Of a DNA stretch of 64,000 bases, positions 14,708 to 28,800 are shown piece by piece. Within the stretch, counting starts at the first letter, position 1; each line of letters begins with the position of its first letter. The DNA comes from Metopolophium dirhodum (Eukaryota; Arthropoda; Insecta; Hemiptera; Aphididae). The stretch is taken from NCBI RefSeq assembly GCF_019925205.1, contig NC_083563.1, positions 11,975,228-12,039,227 of the forward strand, read 5' to 3'. The notes beneath the pieces are model-generated. The model worked only from the letters and a program-made list of their open reading frames with translations. It did not search any database and was not told the origin of the DNA. Made by a program: the position numbers and the translations under genes.

Positions 14708-14812
14708 CGGATGCGAGATCCAAAATATACCACTGTCTGTCGGACGATGTCCACAAAGCCCAGCAGCAACTCGGCAGAGAAATCCGCAGGGGTCAAATCG
14801 TTAATATCGTAC
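14708..14812 (-). CDS. Internal coding exon of an unrecognised minus-strand gene
   Basis: On the minus strand a TTTATAG acceptor is followed by 105 bases that are open in one frame with good codon variety, then a CCG|GTATGT donor. The exon enters with one base completing a codon and leaves with two, so it can be included or skipped without changing frame. It encodes 34 complete codons, starting YDINDLTPADFSAELLLGFV and ending with VYFGSRI, an amphipathic, probably helical stretch. I do not recognise the family and cannot join it to other exons. It shows that a leftward gene with long introns probably occupies part of the first 25 kb. Confidence 0.5.
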
Positions 14813-17800
14813 CTATAAATAGCAATAGTGTACAATGTATACATATTATTGTTATACAATATATAGGTAGGAATACACGTTTCGTATACGCGGAGGTGCC
14901 GAGAAAATAATATACTCCCACGATTGAAAAATTTACGTACGGCATCGTCATCTGTACTCCGTAGCGGTACCTATATACCTCTACCGTGGTTCACGAAAAG
15001 CACAATTATTATTATTATTATGTTTAATAAAATAAACAATGCGGATAACAAACCCACGTTTTTTGTGTGAATTCACGGCCCATTTTCCATTCGATTCGAA
15101 AATTAAGAACAACAATGACAGTTATTATATTATTGTTGATGTATTAAAATATACCTACGACACCACGTGCTGTTGCGGTTGACGCCTTCTCCGCCAAGGA
15201 GATATAGGTACGCTATTTGTTTCGTCCGCGGAGAATAAAATAATAAATTTATGCATAAGTACCAAAGCGGCTATAAGCGCATTGTACATTTTTGTAATGA
15301 GTATAATGTTTACGTCTAATCGTTTGGTTAATGTAATTGTGAACCGCTGATAAAATACGAACCTAATCTGCGCGTGTGCTACGAAAGTAAAATTTTAAAG
15401 TAAAGTTTTTTTTTTTGATTTATGATCCTGAAGAACTCGATGACGCAACTATATCACTCTATAGTTTTCATTTGTTGAATACATTTTTGAAGGAGTTTTG
15501 ATTTATGGTGTGAGTAAAATATATTTAAACATAGGATCCAACCATCTATATAATTTACATTTTTACACACCATTTACTTTGTTAATTATTTCTATATTAT
15601 TCATATAATAATTATTATATATATATATCTATTTAATTATATTTGCTTTCCAATATTTATATTTTACAAAACATTCGACACGATAATAGAATATTTTTAA
15701 TATTAGAGTCAAATTATAATAGCTCACGAGTATTTTTTCCAGTGACATTTTTACATCCAATAAATTAATATTTATTTCATGTATAACGCGTGCTATTTGT
15801 AAAAACTACGTATGATAAATTTTATATTAATGCGACTGGCACCGGGTCACCGGCCCTGACTACCGGCCATTAACACCAGCTGTGACGATATTATATTTTA
15901 TAACTTACAAATTTAAAACGATCTCTTGAAACGAGTATAGCATAATAACAAGTAAAATATGTGTTTACGATATCTGCGATGAATGCGATGCGCATCGTCA
16001 CTATCGCGATACATCGTTCGATATCTTATGAACACGTAATAATAAATATTATTGAATTTTAAATTTTCACTTTCGTTGCACAATATCATATTTTGACGTT
16101 TTAACTTAAATATTATTGTATTATATTATACACCTGCGGTCTTTCAAAATAAAAATACAACCCCTGTAAATTGTAATATAATATAATATATTATTATTAT
16201 ATGTATATATTTTATCGTTATATTATAGTTAAACACTTTGGATGGGTCTAATGGTCTCGCAGGGCATATTATATTATATATATAGTTAGACTACAACAAC
16301 CAAGAGCTTGTTGTGTGCATAAATACATACGGCTGTAGGCGCCGTAGTTGCTACGTTCCGCGTATATATATATATAATATGTGTGTACACTTGAATTATT
16401 ACGTATTTTTTTCTCGCCTTAACAATCCGGTTGACCTTTAAATTCCGAATTTCCGATTAACCAGATTGTCAACTTTTCACAACTCACCCGGCGTTCCCGT
16501 TCGTAAATTATTATAAAACAAAAATATATGCGTATATATAATATGCATTACTTATATATGCAATACCTACATATAAATGTACAACCGTACCTATAGATGT
16601 ATATAATAGTGTTATGTATATAACTGGAGGAGGATGTTATAGGTACTATTAAAACTATCACTTTCTACCGTTTGACCAACAGGAAGTACAGTTTTGACCA
16701 TTTTATTTATTATATCGAATTTTGGTGTATAGTAGGTGCCTATAATATATATAGGTACGATTGTATATGAGGTATAATTTTGAACGTTAGATATAAATTA
16801 TAACAATGGATTAAGAGCCGTACACATTTATATAATTTATGGGAATACTTTAAAATAAGAGGTATAATGGATAAAATGCTTGTACATAGGTAACATCGGT
16901 AGGTACTTATTATAGGTAGGTACACAAACACATTCGACATTCCACATAAGTATTTCGTTTTAATTTGCGTTGTGTAACAACAACGATACAAATTCCGCGG
17001 CATATACCTGTAGGTGGTATAGTGTATATTATGCTGCTGTGTGTATAATATTCTCCTTATTACTTTTCAAGACTTTTGGTCAGACGCCACTCGTCATATC
17101 TATGTAGACTGCGGCTACGGGCTATTGTTTATATAGAGTCTAGACTTAAAAACGTTAATATTCAGCTATTGCAGAGTTAAAGTTATAAAAAGGTTTCTCA
17201 TCCTTGGGCCGACATAGCATTCAACTAAATCAGCTTCGTAACGCCAACCTGGCTGTATATAGAGTAGATATTTAGTATCAGAGGTTCAAAAATCGTGCGG
17301 GTACACTATAATATAGTACAGTGTAATATGGTACAGTGGTACAGAATATATTATATGAATTAAAATAAAGATATTTACATTAAACATTTATCATCATTTT
17401 TTTTACCAAATTATCATTCTGAATATAGTTTTGTTTCAAGTTGTGATGGTATGTGACCACGGTTATCTACACTGATCCGAAATACACATATTGTGATACG
17501 TGAAAAAAAATTTGAGAACCTCTGGTATACCTATATACTTAACAATAATATTATGTTACACACATACGTGAGTAATACCCGCGAGGAGCAGACAATCTGA
17601 TTAAGGAGGGCGAAAAAAATTCGCCACAACAATATGTCATCAGCCCCGAGGCCACCAAAGTAACATCATTGACTGTAGAATATAGTCTATTCAATAATCA
17701 ATGGTAATAATATTATAGTCGGAAGATCGGATGAGGCGCACGTCGCGACGTGTCCGTTATTGTGGTACACGATCGCGGTCAATGATCGCGCACACCACCG

Positions 17801-20800
17801 TTGACTTCATAGAAAAATTCAAGTATACAACAATATCACACATAAGCAATATGGTTATTGTTTGTCTTTCTATTATATCGGCATAGGTAACTCGTTTATA
17901 CTTTATACCCGTCAGCCCCCACAGAATTTGTATTCATCGCGTCGCAGACATCACCGAGCGCAATGAACCAATAAATGAATAAACATAATTTAATATAAAC
18001 AGCTGATGTAGCCGTTTTGTGTATAATATTATAATTTTATAACAATAATAATATATTATACCAAAATAATGTTCAGAAATATTTATAAATATCGCCCGCC
18101 GCTCTGTCATCACGAGTGTATGAGTAAGACGCGTAATGATTTTTTTTTGGTTTTGATTTACAGTCGATTTGTTACAGCGCGTGGAATTTTCAAATTCGCA
18201 GTGAGCTCTGCGGGCGCTATAATCGTATTATTTTACAAATTCCACACATCTCGCGTGCTGTCCGAGTTTGACTCAGACTCTAACATGCAGATACCTGTTG
18301 TACGTGGTTATAGCTGCTCTTCACATACACCGGTTGTCAAAATAATAATAATCGCCGTTTAACCTATTGTAAACACATTTTAGGAAACGCAGCTCTTTCG
18401 TGAAGCATATATAATATATATAATACCATGCCGCATGTCCTATATAATATATATTATATACATTGATATAATACGCACACGAACGACTCGCGGGGGATAG
18501 TATACTCTGTGCCACGTATACATATATACATATATATAAGTATAACATAGGTTGTAGGCGTTGTGTATATATATGTGTATATTATATATATCGTACGTGT
18601 ATCGGCGAGTTGTGCAATTATTATCTCCGCGCAGATATTTTATATTGTTTGCGGCAGTGCCGCCATTGTACTTACGAGCTGCGTGTTACCTAACGATATT
18701 GTATTCGTTTTTGCAGCGGCTATATTATACAGTATATTATATACACACACAAACGCGTACATGTACATACCTATGAGTATTATTGTATATCTATAATATA
18801 TATAATATGCGAATGTGCCCCGACGGTCGGTCCTGTATAAACGTAATTGTACATATAGAAGGCATCTATATTATACTCTAACATTGTGGGGGTATATACC
18901 GAACAACGAAATGCGACCATAGCATGTTATATTATACACAAGTTGAATATTTTATAAGTAGCTACTAGTGGACTAACATTTTGCGGGGTACATACGCACC
19001 ACTCGACCGATAATTATACAACTTAAATGCTGATAATTAACTAACTATATATTGTTACGCGGGTATAGGTACTTGATTTTTATGTACAGAAATTCTCAGA
19101 AGTATCTATATTCTACTTAGGAATATGAAATCAAATATATGTACGTTGTCATAGAATAAAATAAAAAATATAATATCACGATTGAAAATATTAAAAAGCA
19201 TAATAATTTATTTAGTTGTTGAAAAATTGTGTGTACCTACTGGTAATATCTCAAATTATGTAAATAAAATATTTTCAAAATTAATTTTACCCAGAAAAAG
19301 ACATTATATACGAATAAAAAAATCAACTCGTATAATAAGAGTACCTAACGCCCAATGATGAAAAGTTGGAATTCGTGGTCAATGTTATAGCGTGTGTTGC
19401 CCACACACTCACGCACACATATATATATATGTATATGTTATAATATTGTAGAAACAGGCACAGGTACGTCACCGACGGTGTGTGTGTCGCCACTCGCCAT
19501 TTCATATGTTACGGGTGCCGACGGTATATTATATAGGCGTATAGGTGCCACGATTTCGATAAAAATAATAACTACGAGTCACACGAATAAACTGTTAAGA
19601 TTTTCGCACGACATTTTAAATCATATAATAATATATTATAATACATACATGATAATATGTAATAATGTATAATTGGTAATAGTACTGCTGCGGCCATCTT
19701 TCGCACGCATGCCCGCCGTCTACCTCGTTTAATGCGTGAAGTCTATAATACGCGTATAATTCGTCGAGCGTGTTTCGACCAACACCGCGGTTTTTGTGGA
19801 CGAAAAGTTTTGGGCGAATGCGAATTAATTGCTAACATATTATAGGTGCCTATGTAGACGCACCTATATTATCATTTCACTGTCGGGAACGCGCGCGACG
19901 ACTTCGAACCATGGTTCGTATCGAAACCGTTGTATAGAAAGCTTAAAGTGAAAGGATTCAAGCAATGACGGATTGATGGTGCAGCCTCATCTCTAATAAT
20001 ACATAATGATATCAGAATAGAAACACACGGAACGGGTCAAAGTTTACGCATGACTGAACAATATGGGTTCAACTTCTATAATACATAGGTACCTCTACCT
20101 AGGTATACTGTACCCATATGTGACGCGTGTGCATGTGTATGGTAAACGACGTAGTTGCGCATATTGTTGTCAAGGGTTGGCTCTGCTATGTGTGGCGTGT
20201 GCAATACTATTGTAAAATTATAATGATAGGTAGGTACCCACCTCTATAATATGCGTCATAATATGTGCAAAACGCATTTTATATGTTATATTTCACTATC
20301 TCTGTGTGATGCACTGTGCAAATAAAATTATATAAATTATATAATATATTATAATAACATATAACACAATAGTTGTATAATATAATACTGCACTTATATG
20401 GGTATATTATAATGCAGGGTAGGTGTAATACGCGAATGTAATTTAGACATTATAATAATAATAATTAATACTATAATAAAATTAAAGTACTCGGACGATT
20501 TCCTGGTATTTTATTGGTACCTATTAGGTATATTATAATATATTCTATTTTCCGATTTTGATTTTTTTTGATCACCACAAAAGGTCAACACGAATGTTAA
20601 TAGTATAATAATTTATCGATCAAGAGTACGAATATGGAACTAAATATGGACGAGTTATAAAACTACTGCAGCAATTATAGGTATATATAATATTATATGC
20701 TTACCTATATATTATATATATCGTAAATAATTGTTCATAATACATTTCTTTGTGAATCTATAAAAATAAAATGAAAGCCAGGAAGCACCTTGATCTAAGT

Positions 20801-23800
20801 TCTAGAAGCCCAATAACCTCGAGACAAATATTTTTTATTAGTTGCAGGGGCGTTATTACATTGTATTACTTCCACGTTATGTTCTTATAGAAAAAAATTG
20901 ACTTCGTATCGATTCAAATTAACATTGTTTTATCGATTATAACAACACGATCAAATTTCCTTTATATACATGATGTATGTGTATAAAGTCTATCAGTAGA
21001 TTAATGATCCGCAAAAACGATTAGAATAACAATATAAATGATCATCAAATGGCGATCCGAGCGACGTTCATTGATCAATTTGAATAGTATGTATACAATT
21101 CAATCATCATGTACAATATTATATCTACATATATATAATATACGGTATAGGTACATACATAATATCAGTTAACTTTCCTCTTCTTATTATTTAATTATTT
21201 TTTATTATAGCGATGTTTAAATTTAATTATTTAAATCAAGTGTATGCAATAATCTATATCGGAAACTAGTAGAGTTCTGATATTATAACTAATCATGTTA
21301 GGTGTATAATTAGTACCTTTACAGTTGATGTAATTTAATTCCAACTGTAGGTATTACGTATTGAGTATTTAAGTCTACAGGGGTCCTATTATTTACGAAT
21401 TCAATGTTTTACCTACGTGCAACTATATTGGTATAAAAACATTGAAAAAAACAAGATGATATCGTATACCTATTACCTATTATAATATTGTTAATTACCA
21501 CACAATGATAGAATACTCAACAACTTCAAATTGTAATAAATAACACAATATTTATAACACGGTCGATAAAATAAAATTATCAGAGTGCCTATGTAGTTTA
21601 CACTTAACCCTCATCACTATATATGCATTGACACGCAATATAGCAAATGCTACACGCATCACTATATGCATTGACACGCAACAATATGCATGGTTTTTAC
21701 GCTATTCGACGATAAAAAATTATCCCAATAATATATTCTTATCGTGTTTTATGTTAGAAAACGAATATTACTCCGCCATTTTATATTATACAATGCATAT
21801 TATATGGTCATTTTCGTTAATGCCAACGATGATTCGATTGCGATAAATAAACTGATAATGTATTTTGTACATCAGGCGTAAATCGAAAAAAACTTGGTAA
21901 ATATCCAAAAATATTGTGCATATTTTCTTTGTGTAGGTATTATATAGGTATCATGATGACGTGGTTAAAATGTTAAACAGTGCGTAATCGTATTGTTTTT
22001 TTTTCACTTTTATCCAAACATCATAGGTATTATACACGGCATAATTGAATAAATAATTAAACCATTACGTTTGTATAATGTATATTATAATGTATTATTT
22101 GTATAAATATAGGTTCTTATTAAAGCTCTGGTCGAATAATCATATCATAAATTATTGGCTGATTGTGTGAGTGACTGAGTGACATGAGGTAGACTTTTGA
22201 TAACAAAATATATAAGGTACAATAACTATGAGAATGAGAAAATATGTTTTTTTTTTTTTATTAGAAACTTTCACTACTTACATATTATAAGTCAGAAAAT
22301 TTGATTGTGTCTATTATTATAATTATATGGGTACCCGAATATAACAAGAAATGCTTCCGGCGTTTTTTTTTTAATTTAAAAACAACCCCAGAAATGTTCT
22401 TAAATAATTCTATAGAAGATGTCGTGAAATAATAATTTATTGTCTACATTGGTCGTTGGGTTACATTAGAATAATCTCACCGATTTTTATTCACGTTCAT
22501 TATTATAGCTCACGCGGTACTAACCAATATAATAACTGAAAAAAACTTCGTACAATAGAATAACTTTCAAATCATAAAATAAATCTTATATGCTATTATA
22601 ATTATTTATAATCAGTAGAAATGTGTATATAACATTTGTAATATGACCATTGGATACTAAAATAATTTAAGTAGGTACCTAACTAACGCTGTGTGCGAGT
22701 GTTTTAAGAGAAATAATTTAAAAAGAAAACCCCGAAGTTAAACTATACTATTGTCATTTGGGAATTTACCAAGGTTGACAATTTCTCAAAAACGTCTCCA
22801 CAATTTTTTTTGTAATGCACATTGCACAGTCAAACTAAATAAAATAAAAAATGTTTGTACCTAATGAAATATTATTAAATTATGAATTCATAATAAATTG
22901 ATATTTGATAAACAATATGATAACATTTGTAAATAAGTGAAAATGGGAGTTGTGAATCCAAGGTCTTTAGTATTTATTTATTTTTTTTTTATTATGACAA
23001 GTATAGTTGTCAATTGTTATTAGTTTTAATATATTTTATCTTATGACTATTAGTAACTAGGTACATCGTACGTCATACTTATTTTGCTCTTTTGATGAAT
23101 AAAGCTAGATTTCAGCTGCTTTAATGCTGTGGAATGCTATACGTAAATATATGCAAAAATATGTAAATGGTAAATCGTCATGTATCTTGTATCTGGCTAT
23201 AATACATTTAAATGTTGATAAATGTCAACCTTTTAAAAATTGCGGATACATAAAAAAATCCTATTTATACAAAATATATTAGTAATTATTAGTTATTATT
23301 TAGATTTTATGTGATTTTTCATTTGTTGGTATTCATAATGTTTGAAATAATTAATAGTTAATACTAATTGTAATTAATTGCAAATTTAATTTTTAAATTT
23401 AAAAGAGGTGTTTAGTTATTATAATGATAGTATCGAAAAAATCCTGTTGAGTATTTATTTTACTCGTAGATAATCAAGAACTGTGTATTGCATAATTGAA
23501 TTAATTAAAAAAAATATATTAAATAGGTAACACAGACATTTAAAAAAAAAAGAATTATTTATCAGGATATACATTTTATTAGATCGTTATAATCGTTAGA
23601 TATTTATGTTATAATTATTAAGTATTGCTGACTAAGGTCAACGCTATAGGTAAATCGTATTGAATATTTTATTTACATACGCACATATCTACCTATATTC
23701 ATATAATATTTAATCTACCTAAATAATATGTACGTGTAATATGATCGATTATCTGTATGATTAAGTATATTACCTATGTTTTATTATTCATTAACTAGTT

Positions 23801-24082
23801 ATTATTAACTAGCCACAAATAAAATATATTTTTCAACACACGTACATATGTACCTATATTTAGATACATGTTGCTATTGTTGTTTTGTCAACATAAATAT
23901 AAACATATAATCATATGTTAAATAAATAAAATTGTACGCAGAAAATTAAACATTTTGTTGTATCCAAATTGTAACGTTAGGGTTCTTTTATATTTTAAAC
24001 ATTTTTTAAAACTTTAATACTAATACCAACACTACAACCTACTACTACACTAACTATACTAATATAAATATAAATAGCAAAG
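14813..24082. other. Long AT-rich stretch with no supported exon
   Basis: The region contains simple AT repeats, aphid GGTACCTA motifs, CpG-richer patches near 15,840, 17,580-17,820 and 19,680-19,930, and a short direct duplication at 21612-21682. Frames in the CpG patches are short and none has both splice sites. It may be intron of a gene whose exons lie elsewhere. Confidence 0.45.
21612..21682 (+). repeat. Short direct duplication
   Basis: A unit containing ATGCATTGACACGCAA preceded by CATCACTATAT occurs at 21612-21638 and again at 21657-21682, the first copy having an extra AT. It looks like a small local duplication. Confidence 0.8.
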
Positions 24083-24640
24083 ATGACACGTTGTGCAGTA
24101 GTCGCATTATCTTTTGATTGGACATTTTGGTACAAAGATAAGTGCGCAGAGGACGAGGATTGGAGATTGAACTTCCAGAAGTTGTTCGAAGTGTCGACGG
24201 CTACGCAATTTCTCGAGGCCTACAATTTAACAAAACTGCCCTCTGGTTTGCCGCTAGGGGCCAGTTATTATTTTTTCAAAAAGGGAATACAGCCTATGTG
24301 GGAAGAAGAACCGAATAGAGGCGCGGGAGCTTGGATCATTCAGGTCGAAAATCAGATAAATAATGATTTAAACTTGATTTGGTCAGATTTGTTGTTTACA
24401 CTTATCAGTGGCGGGTTTAAAGAGTTGTCGTGTTATTTATGTGGCATCACGTGTAACGTGAAACACAAAAAAATGAAAAAAGTTGCAATATGGACAGTTA
24501 AGACTACGTTGGAAAACTATGAACATATAATGAAGATTGGAAAAATTCTGCAAATTCTCAAACTAAACGTTTACGAAATAAAATCATTAAAATATAAATT
24601 ACATAACAGATTGTCAAATAATTTTGACTATGTGTTATAA
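24083..24640 (+). CDS. Divergent, intronless eIF4E-family cap-binding protein
   Basis: This 185-residue protein has the eIF4E fold signature. W13 and W16 match the FDWTFWY entry strand, W27 matches cap-stacking Trp56 of human eIF4E, PMWEEE (71-76) matches the Trp102-Glu103 cap pocket, and AIWT (135-138) matches Trp166. The NVKHKKMKK segment is the basic phosphate-contacting loop with extra lysines. Two changes stand out: the dorsal Trp73, which holds the YxxxxL motif of eIF4G and 4E-BPs, is Leu44, and the GGRW motif is AGAW, losing the Arg112 equivalent. The long N-terminal tail is absent. Canonical eIF4E genes have introns, so a single exon suggests a retrocopy. A possible AATAAA lies at 24831-24836. 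It may be a functional, specialised paralogue or a decaying copy; the intact frame and conserved pocket favour function. Confidence 0.85.
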   Translation: MTRCAVVALSFDWTFWYKDKCAEDEDWRLNFQKLFEVSTATQFLEAYNLTKLPSGLPLGASYYFFKKGIQPMWEEEPNRGAGAWIIQVENQINNDLNLIWSDLLFTLISGGFKELSCYLCGITCNVKHKKMKKVAIWTVKTTLENYEHIMKIGKILQILKLNVYEIKSLKYKLHNRLSNNFDYVL

Positions 24641-25856
24641 GTTTTAAAATTATGTACTAAATGTTAGTAAATACAAATATGTCTTGAGTTTATTTGTACG
24701 CGTGACATCTTTAAGTTTTAATTGATTTAAATGCATTTAATTTTGTAAATTAAACTACAACTCAACAGGAGTTTTGTATTAATTGAAACTATTATTATTA
24801 TTGTCAGTTTACGTTATTAAACTAATATTTAATAAAATAATATAGCTACCTATTTTAATATGTTTATGAAGTTTCATATCACTATTCGTTATTATTAATA
24901 AAAAAAAATAGCTATTCTGGAGGGTAAAATTTTTTTTATCAAAGTAAAAAAATACATAATTTTTAAGTTTAACGAACCTATTCTTAGTAGATACTTACTT
25001 TAAATATCAAAATATAATTTTTGATAAAATCACTGTACGTATGACATTTATGAAAGTTATGTTTATTGGCAACTACAAACGTATATTTTTACTACTTTGA
25101 TCAAAATAAATAAAATATAGTGATAACAAAATATATTATTATATTTTCATAGGTAGGTACAATTCAAAATAGAAAAATTCGGAAAATTGCATCATTACTA
25201 TAAAATAAAAATAGTTGCACCAGTGTATTTACAAGAATATGCGGATAATGAAATTGTTAACAAACATTTAAGTAATTTATTGTAGATATTAAAATTTATA
25301 TAAACTTGCTAGTTGCTATAACGATATTATAATATAGAGTAGGTACTTACTATTAGATAAATAGATCTTATTTCACTTAATAATGCTAGGTAATAGAGTA
25401 TTACAGGTTGTCTTCTATTTTGTTGCGGGTAGAAAAGATTTAAGGACATTTTCTAGTTTTTATAACTTATAACTTATATAATTGGCTCACGGTGCACGTA
25501 CTCAACCGTATCTAGTACTTCTATCTAGTACTCACAAAAAATAGGGCCTGCAATCGATTGGAAAAACTAATGTTTCTTTAAGCTGTATAATGTTATATAA
25601 TATTTAGATCATTCATGTATATAAAGTATATTATAATATGTAGGAGAGGTAGCCTCGACTAGGTATATTATTATACGTACCTACCTACAGTATACCTACA
25701 CTATTTTAATGATTATCCATTATCCATTAATGTTCACTAAATACAACAGCAAAATTATTTTTTAATAGCATTCTTCTGATTGCCTATATATTGAGTAAAA
25801 AGCCGAAAAAAATGGACAAAACTTATTATGTTTCTACTTTTTTTTTTGTTCTACAG
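24641..25856. other. Non-coding spacer between the eIF4E-like gene and the mucin-like gene
   Basis: AT-rich 3' flank of the eIF4E-like gene, then the upstream region of the mucin-like gene. A T-rich tract ending TTCTACAG at 25849-25856 looks like a splice acceptor before the first coding exon, implying an untranslated exon further upstream. Confidence 0.5.
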
Positions 25857-25883
25857 AACTGCTGCACAAACATAACATTCACA

Positions 25884-28800
25884 ATGCATAGAAATCATTT
25901 GCTGTTTTCACTCCTCGGTCTTTTGGCCGTTGCATGTGCTTTGCCCAACGACAGGAGGCAATTCGTTCGAGTCATCACTGAACCGAAACCAGGAGAAGAA
26001 TATGTTAGCATTCACACTGGAATGCCTTCATCGGCCCTCCATGGCAAACCTTTGGGTATGAAATTGTGTATTTTTGAAAAAAAATTTAAAAAAAAAATAC
26101 TCGTAATTCAAAACGATTAAATATACTATACCGAAATTTTCATTACAGAAAGCGATATGGATGTGAAAATCCTCGATGAAGGACAAACGGGTATAAAAGA
26201 AGTCGCTGGTTCCGTGCCAATGGAAGAAAAAATTTATGCGGTAAGTATATACTTACCGATATACGTTCTCAAAGATATATTCATTTTTTAAATATGCTCA
26301 CTGCGGGGCACGTAGGTCATAAAAATAATCATTAAAATATCATGGGTCAGCACTTAGATAATAAAAGAAAATATTATTATGTTTGCCGCGTAATGATTTT
26401 ATGTAATGATTTTATTATTACGGCAAATTGCAAACTTATTTTCACATCGACTGCAAGTGAACATCTTGTCCGTGTTATGTACATACATCAGAAATTAAGT
26501 GTTATAAAGGTCTACCTATGATTACCTCTCGGCTCTCGGTACTCAACCTACCAGCTATCACTATGACACTATCATCGTTATATAATGAATAAAAATAAAG
26601 TTCACATTTGTTTCGAAACGGCTGTTTCATCTGGCGACTGGCGTAAAATTAATTTTGTGGTTCGAAAATTGATAGTATTATATTATACGAGTTAATTTTG
26701 AGTACAAAATGGTATTTGTTCGAGTACAGCTTTTTAACTTAATACAACAACACAGAAATCTTTTTAAAATAAAATAGCACAATAGCACAATAGCACAATA
26801 TCACAATTATTAAGAAGTATAAAGGAATATTCCATAACATTTTAATGCGATCTTGTTAATTGTTAATTAGTAAGTACTTATAAACTATTCGATATAGGTA
26901 AGTTCAATGTTAGATTTTAAAAGGAGCGACGAATGTACATGTTGATTTTACAATGATATCTTTTTTTGTCTATAAAAATAAATTTTCTTGTAGAAAAATA
27001 AATTAGATTTTCAACTTTGAGGGTGGTTTCTAGCAGAAACTTGGGGCTAGTTGTTAATTTGGGGGCAATCGTACAAAATTTCAGATATTTTTGAATTAAT
27101 ATAATAGCCAATAGGGTAGGTACGTGCGTATTTATTTACATTAAACATAATAAGTACTATGTGTTTCTTATTCAGCATAAAAAATTGTATCCGTCCAATG
27201 AAGATGGACAAAGAAGATCAAAGGCGGAAAAAAAATATGCCGCGCCAATTGACACAGATGATATTTCTCACGACGCAAAGCCGAACAAATTAAAGTAGGT
27301 CAATCGAATACCCGTACCAATATTGTTTATTAAAATGTATTTCGTTAGAATTAAGAGGGAAGAAGAGACCAGCAATCAGAGTCCTTCAAAAGTTCAAGAC
27401 AAAACGAGAAACAATAACAACAATGAAGACGACGGGTTGTTTGACTTCGTGGATTCCCCATACGGCAACCAAAAACTTGTCGGTTCAGCTTCTTCTCAGG
27501 CGTCCCGGGTAAATATCAAAAAAGCACCTAACGGCCAAGAATATGAATACGAGTACGTCTATTACTATTACGACGAAGACGAAGAACACGCAAAACCCGG
27601 TTCCAAAAGTAATTATTATAATATAATAATATATACTACAATTTTTAAGCTCCGAAAGCTAAAACAATAATTGTTTCAAATCACAGATAGTCAGAGCACA
27701 TCAAATTCGCCACCGACCAGTTCAAAACCCAACAAGGACGTCAAAGAAAACAGTAAATCAAAAAAACCTGCAGTTGTACAAGATGAAAATCAATATGTAC
27801 AAAATACCAACAAGGGCAGGTTAGTACTAATCATTCACAATCTTATAAAATATACAACAATATATTTGTTGTACCATAATTATTTAATAGATAATAATTT
27901 TGTCAAAAAATAATAAATATACACCAGTAGCATCACTAGAATGTTAGCAACCTAGGGTATTTAATTTTATTAATTTTCAACTTAAGCATTTTAATTGAAT
28001 ATTATATAGGATGTTATATTTCAAATTCAGTATAATCACTCAACATATTTTGTTCAAAAGTTACTTTCAATGTGGCTTCTAAATTGCAGTTATTATGAAC
28101 AATAATAAGTTTACATTTAGTTGACTAGTGAACTAAAAACATTGACCATTGCAAGCTGCAATGTAAGGAATTATAATTTTTTTTTCTGAAAAATTAGTTT
28201 TTTCCATACACGGGCAACATTTTTAGATGAGTATTTTAAAAAATACGTCTAGTAACAATACCATTTAAACCTCTGATACCCAAACCTAGATGGCGAATGG
28301 GTTTTATATTTTTGCTAAAGAGAAAATATACAACTTTTTTTATACTTATAGCAGTATTCTTAAATGCAATAAATACATTTATATGTTAACTCAAAATATC
28401 TTCGTATTTATAAAATACAAATACAATCATAAAAACACTTAAGAGTTTACTGAATAATAATCAAGCCATTTTAAATGTTCAAAACATACACTTTAATTTA
28501 CATCTGAAATAACATAATTTAATTTAATTCAAATTCATATTTTAGGTTTTCTGCGGTAGAACATACTGTTACTACAGAAGAACCTGAAGGACATGCAAAC
28601 TTTGCAGTTAATGATATTGCTGAACATAACAGTAAAACAAAGTAAGTACCTAGCATAATTACACAATGTATAGTACTATGGAATAAATTAATAATATTTA
28701 TACATTCCTACTCAATCCCGCAGTATAATCAAATAATTTGGGGTTATAAATTTTGCCATTTTTATCTAATGTATAGTGAAACCATTTCCCTTTGACTTTC

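Noticed and set aside
18069..18362. 97-codon plus frame
   Set aside because: No domain, composition follows the local AT/CpG mix, and no supporting splice sites or neighbours.
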